Source: UBA2966 sp965242505 (GTDB lineage: Bacteria; Pseudomonadota; Alphaproteobacteria; UBA2966). Taken from it: a stretch of DNA of 64,000 nucleotides. Position numbers and translations under genes: made by a program. The stretch's first letter is position 1. Every line of letters begins with the position of its first letter. Shown here piece after piece: positions 8,098 to 16,904 of this stretch. The stretch spans positions 2,480,001-2,544,000 of the forward strand of contig OZ251449.1 in assembly GCA_965242505.1 (NCBI GenBank). Reading direction: 5' to 3'. The notes beneath the pieces are model-generated. The model had not been told where the DNA came from. It ran no database searches and was given only the letters and a program-made list of their open reading frames with translations.

Positions 8098-9330
8098 CTA
8101 ATAGTCGGCCGACAGGCGCCCGGGATTGAGGATGCCGCGCGGATCGAAGCCCTTTTTGACCCTCGCGTTCAATGCGGCGAGGCCGGGGTCCCGGGGGTGG
8201 AACACGGGAACCCGCCGCCGGATCTCCTCCGGCGCCCGGATCAGCGTGGCGTGTCCGCCCCCGCCGGCGACGGCGCCGCGGACGACGCCTTGCGCCGCGT
8301 CCTCGACGCCCTCGACCGCCAGCCAGATCAGGCCGCCGGCCCAATCGAACATGGCCTGGACGGCGCTCGCCCGGGGCAGGGCCCTCGCGATCTCCGGGAC
8401 GACTCCGGCCGCGGTCGTCGGCGGAACGGAGAGGCGCCACAATACGCCGGCGTCCGCGGGCAACAGCCTCACGCCGCCGATCTCCCGCCACAGCGCGCCC
8501 GAGTCGCGTCCGTGAAGCTCCTCGGCGTCGCCCGCCGGCTCGAACAGCTGCCGCAACGACGCGCACCGCGCCTCCACCGACGGGGTCGGACCTTCGATCC
8601 GTATCGCGGTAACGCCGCTGCCCGTCCCGGACACGCGGTCGACCGTCGACCGGGAGGCCGCGGACGGCGGCAGGTGGGCGAGCGCCGTCGGCTCCAGACC
8701 GCTCGTGGCGGCCTTGCCCAGCGCCGCGATGCCCGCGGTTGCCTCAAGTCCGCGGATCAGGACGGTTCGGGTCTTCTCCGGAACGGGCAGAACCTTGAAC
8801 GTCACCTCGGTCAGGACGGCGAGGGTGCCGTAGGACCCGGCCATCAGCTTGGAGAGATCGTAGCCGGTGACGTTCTTGACGACCCGCCCGCCGGACTTGA
8901 AGGCCTCTCCCCGTCCCGATACGGCGGTTATCCCGAGGCAGTGGTCGCGCGCCGCGCCGGCCTGGATCCGCCGCGGCCCCGAGATGTTGCAGGCGAGGAC
9001 GCCCCCGACCGTCGAGCGCTCCGCCGGGCCGCCCGTGACGGGGCCGTAGTCCACCGGCTCGAACGCCAGTCGCTGGCGGTTGCGGGCGAGTTCCGCCTCG
9101 ACGGCGGCGAGGGGCGTGCCGGCGGCGGCGGCCAGCGCGAGCTCGGTCGGTTCGTAGTAGGTCACGCCGCCGAGGCCCGAAACGTCGAGCACGTCGCGGT
9201 CGCCCGTCGGGCGCCCGAGGCCTCTCTTGGATCCGCCGCCCCGGACCTCCAGCGGGCGTTCCTCGGCCGCCGCCCACGCCACGGTCTCGCGGACCTGGTC
9301 GGCATCGCGCGGCCGAAAGGTCTCCGGCAT
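8098..9330 (-). CDS. glcE: Glycolate oxidase FAD-binding subunit
   Basis: A 410-residue FAD-binding PCMH-type protein. It has the pyrophosphate-binding loop VRGGGSKRGLGRP (29-41) and the central GGVLACNISGPRRIQAG and VKNVTGYDLSKLMAGSYGTLAV segments typical of GlcE. It forms the glycolate oxidase complex with GlcD and GlcF, turning glycolate into glyoxylate. It sits between glcD (15-base gap) and glcF (14-base gap), so the three are almost certainly cotranscribed. Confidence 0.95.
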   Translation of the reverse strand: MPETFRPRDADQVRETVAWAAAEERPLEVRGGGSKRGLGRPTGDRDVLDVSGLGGVTYYEPTELALAAAAGTPLAAVEAELARNRQRLAFEPVDYGPVTGGPAERSTVGGVLACNISGPRRIQAGAARDHCLGITAVSGRGEAFKSGGRVVKNVTGYDLSKLMAGSYGTLAVLTEVTFKVLPVPEKTRTVLIRGLEATAGIAALGKAATSGLEPTALAHLPPSAASRSTVDRVSGTGSGVTAIRIEGPTPSVEARCASLRQLFEPAGDAEELHGRDSGALWREIGGVRLLPADAGVLWRLSVPPTTAAGVVPEIARALPRASAVQAMFDWAGGLIWLAVEGVEDAAQGVVRGAVAGGGGHATLIRAPEEIRRRVPVFHPRDPGLAALNARVKKGFDPRGILNPGRLSADY

Positions 9331-9345
9331 GTCCCCGGGGCGCCT

Positions 9346-10833
9346 CTAGAAGCGCGGGATGTCGGGAAACGGCAACTGGCCGCGATGGACGTGCATGCGG
9401 CCGAGCTCGGCGCAGCGATGGAGGGTCGGGAACACCTTGCCCGGGTTCAACGATCCTGCCGGATCGAAGGCGCACTTCAGGCGCTGCTGCTGTTCGAGGT
9501 CCGCGTCGGTGAACATCTCGCCCATGAGGTCCCGCTTCTCCACGCCGACCCCGTGCTCGCCGGTCAGCACGCCTCCCACCTCGACGCAGAGCTTGAGTAT
9601 CTCGGCCCCGAATTCTTCCGCCTTCTCCAGTTCGCCGGGCTCGTTTGCGTCGTAGAGGATCAGCGGGTGCAGGTTCCCGTCGCCGGCGTGGAAGACGTTG
9701 GCGACGCGAAGACCGTACCGGGCCGACATCCGGGCCATGCGCCGCAGAACCTCGGGGAGGGCGCGCCGCGGAATGGTCCCGTCCATGCAGTAGTAGTCCG
9801 GCGAGATTCTCCCGACCGCGCCGAAGGCCGACTTGCGCCCGAGCCAGAACGCCAGACGTTCCTCCTCCGAGCGGCTGGTCCGCGCCGAGGACGCGCGGCA
9901 CCGGCGGGCGATGTCCTCGACCTGTCCGATCAGGTGGTCCACCTCCGCGGCGTGGCCGTCGAGCTCGACGATCACCAGGGCCTCCGCGTCCATCGGGTAG
10001 CCGGCGCGGCAGAATTCCTCCGCGGCATGGATCGCGGGTTTGTCCATCATCTCCATGCCGCCGGGAATGATCCCCGCGGAGATGACGTCGCCCACGAACC
10101 GGCCGCCGTCTTCGATGTCGGAGAAGCCGACCAGGACCGCCCGGGCGACCTCCGGTTTCTTGAGAATCCGCACCGTCACCTCGGTGATGACGCCCAGCAG
10201 GCCTTCCGACCCCGCCATCACGCCCATCAGGTCGTAGCCCTCCGGATCAAGATGCTTGCCGCCCAGACGGACGATCTCGCCGTCCATGAGGACGATCTCG
10301 AGACCCAGGATGTTGTTGGTCGTGACGCCGTACTTGAGGCAATGGACGCCGCCGGAGTTCTCGGCGACGTTGCCGCCGATCGTGCACACGATCTGGCTCG
10401 ACGGGTCGGGCGCGTAGTAGAAGCCCTCGTCAGCCACGGCCTCGCTGATCGACAGGTTGGAAACGCCCGGCTGCACGACCGCGCAGCGGTTCTCGTAGTC
10501 GATCTCCAGGACGCGGTTGAACTTCCCGAGGCCGAGGAGCACCCCGTCGGCCAGCGGCAGGGCACCCCCGGAGAGGGACGTGCCCGCGCCCCGGGGAACG
10601 ACCTTGGCGCCGTGTTCGGAACAGATGCCGAGGACCCGCGACACCTGCCGCGTGTCTTCCGGGAGCGCGACGGCGAGCGGGACCTGCCGGTAGGCGGTCA
10701 GGCCGTCGCATTCGTAGGCCTTGAGCTCGTTGTCGCTCCAGATCACGCCCTCTTCGGCCAGCACGCCGCGGAGGTCGGCGACGAGCGCATCCCGCCCCGC
10801 GATGACGTCGGCGTCGGGTTCCGGCATTCTCAT
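9346..10833 (-). CDS. glcD: Glycolate oxidase catalytic FAD subunit
   Basis: A 495-residue FAD-linked oxidase, close to the usual GlcD length of about 499. The FAD loop RGAGTSLSGGALP lies at 81-93, followed by VQPGVSNLSISEAV and GGNVAENSGGVHCLKYGVT, and the C-terminal FAD-oxidase domain ends with GEHGVGVEKRDLM and FDPAGSLNPGKVFP. It is the first gene of glcDEF, with a strong ribosome site (GGGGAGGAG, six bases before the ATG). The upstream region holds repeat A and a MITE, which could have altered its promoter. Confidence 0.95.
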   Translation of the reverse strand: MRMPEPDADVIAGRDALVADLRGVLAEEGVIWSDNELKAYECDGLTAYRQVPLAVALPEDTRQVSRVLGICSEHGAKVVPRGAGTSLSGGALPLADGVLLGLGKFNRVLEIDYENRCAVVQPGVSNLSISEAVADEGFYYAPDPSSQIVCTIGGNVAENSGGVHCLKYGVTTNNILGLEIVLMDGEIVRLGGKHLDPEGYDLMGVMAGSEGLLGVITEVTVRILKKPEVARAVLVGFSDIEDGGRFVGDVISAGIIPGGMEMMDKPAIHAAEEFCRAGYPMDAEALVIVELDGHAAEVDHLIGQVEDIARRCRASSARTSRSEEERLAFWLGRKSAFGAVGRISPDYYCMDGTIPRRALPEVLRRMARMSARYGLRVANVFHAGDGNLHPLILYDANEPGELEKAEEFGAEILKLCVEVGGVLTGEHGVGVEKRDLMGEMFTDADLEQQQRLKCAFDPAGSLNPGKVFPTLHRCAELGRMHVHRGQLPFPDIPRF

Positions 10834-10940
10834 GATCCGCTCCTCCCCACGGGCGCCGCGGCGCGTTCCGCTTCGCGGCAGCATACGACGAGGGGAGCGG
10901 GACCGCCAGCGCGGTTCCGGTCGGTCCCGGCTCGCGCGAC

Positions 10941-11300
10941 CCCCACATGGAGGGGAGCCATCCACACTCCTCCCCTGACCACCCATACTCCTCCCCCTGA
11001 CAGGGGGGAGGTCGGGAGGGGCATAAGCGCTAACTTGTTTGGATTCTTCATGTTCCGGGGGCCTCCAATGGTCGGAATTCGCGATGACACGGCAGTTCAG
11101 ACCCGGATTTTGGAGATACTGGCCTCACTCACCCGCCCTGATCCGCGTTCTGCCTTGCGTTCCTCGGCTTCAGTGGACCGAATCGGCGCGAGCAATGCCA
11201 CGCTGGGAAACAAGTTAGCGCTTATGGTCGGGAGGGGGGCGGACCGCGGCCCCGCAGCTCCGCGCGATCCTCGATTCTTCACTGGTATGAGAAGTGCGGG
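10941..11300 (-). repeat. Intergenic repeat A, copy 3, split by an inserted MITE
   Basis: The left part (10941-11021) carries CTCCTCCCCCTGACAGGGGG and GGTCGGGAGGGG. The right part (11227-11300) resumes with GTCGGGAGGGGGGCGGACCG and ends in the family terminus ATGAGAAGTGCGGG. Removing 11022-11226 and one 11-bp duplicate restores a continuous element like the other copies, so the older repeat was the target of a later insertion. Confidence 0.8.
11022..11226. mobile_element. 205-bp MITE with perfect 19-bp terminal inverted repeats
   Basis: The left end CATAAGCGCTAACTTGTTT (11022-11040) is the exact reverse complement of the right end (11208-11226). The flanks carry an identical 11-bp direct repeat, GTCGGGAGGGG, at 11011-11021 and 11227-11237, which is a target-site duplication. 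The interior has no convincing gene, so it is non-autonomous. Ends starting with CAT and a 10-12 bp duplication are known for IS231-like members of the IS4 family, a plausible source of the transposase (inference). No transposase gene is in the window. Confidence 0.88.
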
Positions 11301-11412
11301 TGCGATTCAGACCGGCGCCGCCATGACGTTCCAGTCGGGAACGCCGGGTAAATTCTCCACTCCACCGGCGGACTCTCATGGACGGGCGGGAACCTGTTAG
11401 ATTCGGCGTGAC

Positions 11413-12681
11413 ATGAAGACGGTCGCCTTCATTCTGAAGGGCTATCCGCGCCTCTCCGAGACGTTCATCGCCCAGGAAATCCTCTCCCTGGAACGGTTGG
11501 GTCTCGTCGTCGAAATCGTCAGTCTCCGGTATCCCGCCGATGTTTCGACGCACCCGGTCCAGCGCGAGATCGGCGCTCCCGTAACCTATCTCCCGGAATA
11601 TCTGTATCGGGAGCCGCTGCGGGTCCTGCGCGCCCTCGCGGCGGTCGGGCGTCGCCGCCGGTTCCGGGCCGCGCTCACGATCTGGTGGCAGGACTTCGTT
11701 CGCGACCCGACCCCGAGCAGGATCCGCCGATTCGGCCAAGCCGTCGTCCTGGCGCGCGAGCTTCCGCCCCGGACAGGCCGGTTGCATGCGCACTTTCTTC
11801 ATACACCGGCATCAGTGGCCCGCTACGCCTCGATATTGACGGGGTTGGGCTGGAGCCTCTCCGCTCACGCCAAGGACGTCTGGACGACGCCGGCATGGGA
11901 GAAACGGGAAAAGCTCGCCGAGTGCGACTGGGCCGTCGCCTGTACGGAGACGGCATTCCGCCACCTCCAGGGCCTCGCGCCGCCGGGCCGCCTGCATCTC
12001 GTCTATCATGGCCTCGATCTCGATCGATTTCCGCCTCCGCCATCCCGCGCCTCGGACCGGGACGGCTCGGATCCGGATCGTCCGGTCGTTCTGATGTCCG
12101 TCTGTCGGGCGGTCGAAAAGAAAGGCCTCGACACGCTCATCGAGGCGCTCGCGCAGTTGCCGACGCATATCGCGTGGCGCCTCGTGCATATCGGGGGCGG
12201 GCCCCGTCTGGATCGTCTGAGGCGCAAGGCGGCGCGGTCGGGGTTGGCCGACCGGATCCAATGGCTCGGCCCTCGATCGCAAGAGGCCGTCCTTGAGCAC
12301 TATGGATTGGCGGATATGTTCGTCCTGCCCAGCGTCGTGGCCAGGGACGGCGACCGCGACGGCCTCCCCAACGTCCTGCTCGAGGCGCAAAGCCAGGGCC
12401 TCGTCTGTATCTCCAGCAACCTGCCGGGCATTGCCGAGCTGATCTCCGACGGGACGACCGGCGTGCTGATCGAACCCGGCGACATCGCGGCGCTTGCCGG
12501 CGCCATCTCCAGCCTCGCGCGGGACCCCCGGCGGCGCCGGCGGCTGGGCGCCGCCGCGCTGAAGCATGTCCATGAACGGTTCGCCTTGACCGAGCACGTC
12601 GGGCGGCTCGCGTCGTTGTTCGGGCTGTCGCCCGCGAACGAGGGAGGCATCCCTTGCGGATCGCGTTCTACGCGCCTCTGA
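11413..12681 (+). CDS. Glycosyltransferase family 4 (GT-B fold)
   Basis: A 422-residue GT4-type enzyme. The N-terminal acceptor domain starts MKTVAFILKGYPRLSETFI, a form common in exopolysaccharide transferases. The C-terminal nucleotide-sugar domain has the SVCRAVEKKGLDTLIEA strand-loop, GPRSQEAVLEHYGLADMFVLPS, and the donor-site pattern DGLPNVLLEAQSQGLVCISSNLPGIAELI ending in the E-x7-E type motif. It would transfer a sugar from a nucleotide donor to a lipid-linked or polysaccharide acceptor at the cytoplasmic face. It is the first gene of a long coupled run; its 3' end overlaps the next gene by 28 bases. Confidence 0.9.
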   Translation: MKTVAFILKGYPRLSETFIAQEILSLERLGLVVEIVSLRYPADVSTHPVQREIGAPVTYLPEYLYREPLRVLRALAAVGRRRRFRAALTIWWQDFVRDPTPSRIRRFGQAVVLARELPPRTGRLHAHFLHTPASVARYASILTGLGWSLSAHAKDVWTTPAWEKREKLAECDWAVACTETAFRHLQGLAPPGRLHLVYHGLDLDRFPPPPSRASDRDGSDPDRPVVLMSVCRAVEKKGLDTLIEALAQLPTHIAWRLVHIGGGPRLDRLRRKAARSGLADRIQWLGPRSQEAVLEHYGLADMFVLPSVVARDGDRDGLPNVLLEAQSQGLVCISSNLPGIAELISDGTTGVLIEPGDIAALAGAISSLARDPRRRRRLGAAALKHVHERFALTEHVGRLASLFGLSPANEGGIPCGSRSTRL

Positions 12682-13841
12682 AAGCGCCGACCCATCCGGC
12701 GCCGTCGGGCGATCGCCGGATGGCCCGCCAGCTCGTCTCGGCTCTGCGGTTCGCGGGACACACCGTCGACGTCGCGTCGACGTTCAGAAGTTTCGCAGGC
12801 GATCCCGCGCGGCAAGGCGCGGTTCGGAGCGCCGCCGAGGCCGAGGCCGACCGAATCGTTCGCGGCTATCGGGCCCTTTCCGAAAGCCGGAGACCGGAAG
12901 TCTGGTTCACGTATCACCTGTACTACAAGGCCCCCGACTGGATCGGACCGAGGGCGGCGCGGGCGCTCGGCCTGGGGTACGTCGTCGCCGAGGCGAGCCA
13001 TGCGCCCAGGCGCGCGAACGGGCCCTGGGCGTCGGGTCACGAAGCGGTGGCGAACGTCCTCGGCGCGGCGGACTCCGTACTGGCTCTCGCGGAACGGGAC
13101 GTTCCCTGCGTTCGGCCCCTGCTGCGCGCGGGGGCCGAGTTGCTCCGTCTGCCGCCGTTCCTCGATCCCGCGGCGGACGCCGGCGGCGCGCCCGACGACG
13201 CGGATCGGGACTCCCGCCGGGCCGCTCTCGTCGAACGGCATGCTCTCGACGGCGCCAAGAGCTGGCTCCTGGCCGTCGCGATGATGCGGCGGGGGGACAA
13301 ACTCCAGTCCTATCGCATGCTGTCGCGCGTCCTGGCGATGCTGCCGGGAGACGACTGGCAGCTCGTCGTCGTGGGTGGCGGCGCCGCCCGCGCGGACGTG
13401 AAGGCCGAATTCTCCCGCCTCGGTTCGGCCGGTCGGGGCGGGCGCGTCGCCTGGCTGGGCGAACTCGCGGCGTCCGGATTGCGGCATGTCTATGCCGCAT
13501 GCGACCTCCTCGTCTGGCCCGGCGTCAACGAAGCCTACGGAATGACGTTCCTCGAGGCGCAGGCGGCGGGGTTGCCGGCGGTCGCCGGCGACGCCGGAGG
13601 CGTCCGCGAGGTCATCCGTGATGGCGAAACGGGCGTCCTCGTCGAGGGGAACGACTGCGGCGCCCTCGCCGAGGCCGTCCGCGGTCTTCTGGACGATCCC
13701 GTCCGACGCCGGGACATGGGACGCCGGGGACGGAAGTTCGTTCGGGATGAACGGTCCCTGGCCGCGGCCAGCGGCATCATCGACCGGGCCGTCGTTCATG
13801 CCGCCAGGATACGCCATGGCGCCGCGCGACGGGCTTCGTGA
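12654..13841 (+). CDS. Glycosyltransferase family 4, second copy
   Basis: A 395-residue GT-B transferase beginning with TTG (LRIAFYAPLKAPTHPAPSG), chosen because GAGGGAGG sits just upstream and the N-terminus is typical. The donor domain shows VVVGGGAARADV, a stem of WLGELAASGLRHVYAACDLLVWP, and NEAYGMTFLEAQAAGLPAVAGDAGGVREVI, the GT4 E-x7-E motif region. Sugar and acceptor are unknown. It overlaps the gene before by 28 bases and the phosphatase after it by a GTGA junction, so the three are translated in coupled fashion. Confidence 0.88.
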   Translation: MRIAFYAPLKAPTHPAPSGDRRMARQLVSALRFAGHTVDVASTFRSFAGDPARQGAVRSAAEAEADRIVRGYRALSESRRPEVWFTYHLYYKAPDWIGPRAARALGLGYVVAEASHAPRRANGPWASGHEAVANVLGAADSVLALAERDVPCVRPLLRAGAELLRLPPFLDPAADAGGAPDDADRDSRRAALVERHALDGAKSWLLAVAMMRRGDKLQSYRMLSRVLAMLPGDDWQLVVVGGGAARADVKAEFSRLGSAGRGGRVAWLGELAASGLRHVYAACDLLVWPGVNEAYGMTFLEAQAAGLPAVAGDAGGVREVIRDGETGVLVEGNDCGALAEAVRGLLDDPVRRRDMGRRGRKFVRDERSLAAASGIIDRAVVHAARIRHGAARRAS

Positions 13842-14464
13842 CTGCGCTCGCTCTGATACGCCATGGACCGACCGGCTTCACGGAAGACCGGCGGATCCAG
13901 GGCCGGCGCGACGTGCCCTTGTCCGAAACGGGGCGCGCGAAGCTCCGGGGCTACGAGGTCCCGTCCGAGCTGGCGGGTTTCGTCCGGATTTCGAGTCCTC
14001 TCTCTCGCGCGCGGGAAACCGCGCGGATCCTGTGGGACGGCCCGACCCCGACCGATCGCCGTCTGATCGAAATGGACTGGGGGGCTTGGGAAGGCCGCAC
14101 CCTGAAGGAGCTCCGCGACGAACTCGGCGAGGCCATGCGGGACAACGAGGACAGGGGTCTGGATTTTCGTCCCGACCGGGGCGAGAGCCCCCGCCAGGTC
14201 CTGCGTCGGATCCGGCCGCTGCTGGCCGAGACCGGCGCGGCGCGGCGGGATACGGTGGCAATCACGCATCGAGGCGTCATTCGAGTGATCTTCGCGGCGG
14301 CGGTCGGCTGGGACATGACGGGACCGCCGCCGCGCGAGCTGGATTGGTCCTGCGTCCACGTGTTCGACGTGGACGATCATGGCGTTCCCCGGATATCGGC
14401 CCTCAACGTCCCCATGGCGTCGGCTCGGCGGCGGTCGCCGACGGAGAATCGGCGGATACGGTGA
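13838..14464 (+). CDS. Histidine phosphatase family protein
   Basis: A 208-residue phosphoglycerate-mutase-like phosphatase. The catalytic R8-H9-G10 motif (ALIRHG) is present, with the second Arg region SSPLSRARETA at about 53-63, acid residues in EMDWGAWEG (78-86) and the second His144 in AITHRGVI. It removes phosphate from a small or sugar phosphate. Between glycosyltransferases it may dephosphorylate a glycan precursor (inference). It starts with GTG overlapping the previous stop and ends with a GTGA overlap into the next gene. Confidence 0.88.
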   Translation: MTALALIRHGPTGFTEDRRIQGRRDVPLSETGRAKLRGYEVPSELAGFVRISSPLSRARETARILWDGPTPTDRRLIEMDWGAWEGRTLKELRDELGEAMRDNEDRGLDFRPDRGESPRQVLRRIRPLLAETGAARRDTVAITHRGVIRVIFAAAVGWDMTGPPPRELDWSCVHVFDVDDHGVPRISALNVPMASARRRSPTENRRIR

Positions 14465-15618
14465 ACAGGCCGCGCGTTCTCGTCTACGTTCAGCACCTCG
14501 TGGGCATCGGTCATTTCAGGCGCGCCGCCGCCATCTCGCGGACCGCCGCGGCGAGAGGCATGGACGTGACCTTGATGTCGGGCGGCCGAGCGCCCTCCGA
14601 AATCGATCTCGGGGCCGCGAGGCTCGTGCAACTGCCGGCGGTCCATGCGACCGGGGACGACTACTCCACGCTTCTCGCGGAAGACGGATCCCGGGTCGAC
14701 GACGCCTTGCGGCGACGGCGCGCCGGTCTCGTGCTGGAGGCGTTCGAGCGGTTCCGACCGGACGTGCTCGTCGTCGAGTTGTTCCCCTTCGGACGCCGCC
14801 AGATGAAGTTCGAGTTGCTTCCTCTGCTGCGGGCCGCCCGGAATGCGCGTCCTCGCCCCGTCGTGGTCTCGTCGGTGCGCGATATCCTGGTCGGGCAATC
14901 GCGGCCCGGTCGCGCGGATGAGGCGCGCAGCCATCTCGACGCGTGCTTCGACTACGTTCTCGTCCACGCCGACCCGTCCCTGGTCACTCTGGGAGCGACG
15001 TTTCCCCAGGCGCGCCGGATCGAGGAGAAAGTGCGGTATACGGGATACGTCGTCGACCGGATTCCCGAGGACGGTGCCGCCGATGGCGCGAACGAGGTCA
15101 TCGTTTCCGCCGGGGGCGGCGCGGTGGGCCAACGTCTGTTGGAGGTCGCGTTGGCGTGCCGACCGCTTACCGCGTCGCGCGACCGCGTCTGGCGCCTGCT
15201 CGTGGGCTCGCGCGGCGCGGCGGGTTCGCTCGCGTCCCGACCGGGCGGGGCGGATTCCGGCGTGATCGTGGAAGCCGTCCGGCCCGACTTTCCGGCTCTG
15301 CTTTCGAGGGCCGCCGTTTCCGTCAGCCAGGGCGGATACAACACGGTCGTCGAGACGCTTCGGGCGCGAACGCCCGCCGTCATCGCGCCGTTCGCCGCCG
15401 GAGTCGAGACCGAACAGACGATGAGGGCGGAACTGTTGCGCGGGCGAGGGCTGATCGAGGTCGTCTCCGAGGCGGAGCTCTCGCCGGAGAACCTGGCGTA
15501 CGCCGTCGACTCCGTCTGTCGCTCGGGATCCAGGGATCCCGGCATCGATCTGTCGGGCGCGGACGCGACGGCGGATCTTCTCGAGGCGTGGGCGCGTCGG
15601 GCGGCCCGGCATATGTGA
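14461..15618 (+). CDS. MurG/GT28-like glycosyltransferase
   Basis: A 385-residue GT-B protein starting with GTG (VNRPRVLVYVQHLVGIGHFRR), an opening resembling MurG-like UDP-sugar transferases that bind with a glycine-rich GIGHFRRA loop. The C-terminal half has EVIVSAGGGAVGQRLLEVAL and the donor-site block SVSQGGYNTVVETLRARTPAVIAPF, very close in pattern to the GT28 C-terminal domain. It is likely membrane-associated in the cytoplasm. It is coupled by GTGA to the phosphatase. Product and donor are not known. Confidence 0.85.
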   Translation: MNRPRVLVYVQHLVGIGHFRRAAAISRTAAARGMDVTLMSGGRAPSEIDLGAARLVQLPAVHATGDDYSTLLAEDGSRVDDALRRRRAGLVLEAFERFRPDVLVVELFPFGRRQMKFELLPLLRAARNARPRPVVVSSVRDILVGQSRPGRADEARSHLDACFDYVLVHADPSLVTLGATFPQARRIEEKVRYTGYVVDRIPEDGAADGANEVIVSAGGGAVGQRLLEVALACRPLTASRDRVWRLLVGSRGAAGSLASRPGGADSGVIVEAVRPDFPALLSRAAVSVSQGGYNTVVETLRARTPAVIAPFAAGVETEQTMRAELLRGRGLIEVVSEAELSPENLAYAVDSVCRSGSRDPGIDLSGADATADLLEAWARRAARHM

Positions 15619-15633
15619 ACGCGGGACGAGTCG

Positions 15634-16401
15634 ATGGGAACATGGTCCGCGTTGATGGACGAGCTGGACGTGTGGTCGGCCGCCGGACGGAAGGCGACGA
15701 TGTGGTGGCGCGACGACGACGCGACGCGCCCCGTCCCGGCGCTGGAGCGCCTGCTTGACACCGCGGCGACGCACGGCGCGCCGCTTTGCCTCGCCGTCAT
15801 CCCCGGCCTCGCGCGGGAGGAGCTGCTGACGCGCCTGGAAGGAGACGCGGACGTCTCCATCGCCGTTCATGGCGTAAGCCATGAGAACTTCGCGGCGGCC
15901 GGCGAGAAGAAATGCGAACTCGCCGATTCCCGGTCCCCGCGCGCGATGGCGGACGAGCTCGCCGAGGGCCGGGAGAAGATCGTCGCCCTGGCGGGCCGCA
16001 AGGCGATCCCCGTTCTGGCGCCGCCGTGGAACCGTATTTCGCCAACGCTGGTTCCTCTGCTGCCGGAACGCGGCTTTCGGGGACTGTCGACCCATGGAGA
16101 CCGCCGCACGGGCGCGCCGGTCCCCGGACTTCGGCAGGTGAACTGTCACGTCGACCCCGTCGACTGGCGCGGCGGCCGCGGCTTCATTGGCGTCTCGGGC
16201 GCGCTGGAGCAGATGATCGGGCATCTCGCGCGGCGGCGCCATGGCCTGGCCGACGTGGCCGAACCGACCGGGTTGCTGACGCATCACGCGGTCTGGTCCG
16301 ATGCGGCGTTCGGGTTTCTGCGGGAGCTCCTCGTCCGCACCGGGGAGCACCCCGCCGCCTGTTGGCTCGCGCCGCGCGACGTGTTCGGACTGGAGCCTTG
16401 A
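15634..16401 (+). CDS. Polysaccharide-deacetylase-like protein
   Basis: A 255-residue protein with a NodB-like fold signature: WWRDDDATR at 24-32 (metal Asp and catalytic base region) and HGVSHEN at 79-85, giving the H-x3-H metal pair, then APPWNRIS where the family has the R-x2-P-type motif. It would de-N-acetylate a glycan. No signal peptide is visible, so it may act in the cytoplasm on a lipid-linked or nucleotide sugar. It lies 15 bases after the MurG-like gene and overlaps the next by TTGA. Confidence 0.8.
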   Translation: MGTWSALMDELDVWSAAGRKATMWWRDDDATRPVPALERLLDTAATHGAPLCLAVIPGLAREELLTRLEGDADVSIAVHGVSHENFAAAGEKKCELADSRSPRAMADELAEGREKIVALAGRKAIPVLAPPWNRISPTLVPLLPERGFRGLSTHGDRRTGAPVPGLRQVNCHVDPVDWRGGRGFIGVSGALEQMIGHLARRRHGLADVAEPTGLLTHHAVWSDAAFGFLRELLVRTGEHPAACWLAPRDVFGLEP

Positions 16402-16904
16402 GCGCGCACCGATATTCCGCGTCCGGTCTGGCCGCCGATTACTGCCGCGCCGGGATCGGCCTTCTCGCGACCGCAGGACCCCTCGCGTTCCTCGGCCCGA
16501 CCGGGTGGCTCGTCCATGTCCTCGCGTCTCTGGCGGTCCTCTTCGGCGTCTTTGCGGTTCGGACGCTGATTCGCCAGCTGACCGCGTACGAAGCGACGGA
16601 AGCGGGGTTGCGGGTGTCGGGACCGATCGGGTTCGACCTCGCCTGGTCCGACGTATCGGACGTGCGGCTCGAGTACTACTCGACTCGGCGAGACCGCGGC
16701 CGCGGCTGGATGCAGCTTCGGGTTCGCGGCGCAGGTCGGACGATCCGCCTGGACTCGACCCTGGAGGGTTTTCCCGACATTGTCGGGCGCGCCGCCGAAG
16801 AGGCGGCGTATCGCGACATCGTCCTCGGCGATGCCACGCTGGACAATATGCGGGCGTTGGGCATTCCGGGGATGTCGGAGAGGACGGGAGCGCCGGTCGT
16901 TTGA
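16398..16904 (+). CDS. Small membrane protein with PH-like C-terminal domain
   Basis: A 168-residue protein reading from a TTG (LSAHRYSASGLAADYCRAG) that overlaps the previous stop by TTGA. Two close hydrophobic segments (about residues 17-33 and 38-55) are followed by a beta-rich domain with VSGPIGFDLAWSDVSDVRLEYYSTRR, as in bacterial PH-like membrane-anchored proteins. I do not recognise a specific family. It overlaps the transporter ATPase start by ATGA, so it links the glycan and ABC parts of the run and could be an accessory subunit. Confidence 0.65.
   Translation: MSAHRYSASGLAADYCRAGIGLLATAGPLAFLGPTGWLVHVLASLAVLFGVFAVRTLIRQLTAYEATEAGLRVSGPIGFDLAWSDVSDVRLEYYSTRRDRGRGWMQLRVRGAGRTIRLDSTLEGFPDIVGRAAEEAAYRDIVLGDATLDNMRALGIPGMSERTGAPVV

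Noticed and set aside
8197..11400. A plus-strand open frame of over 1000 codons
   Set aside because: It lies opposite glcE and glcD, crosses the MITE and repeat A, and has no recognisable motif.
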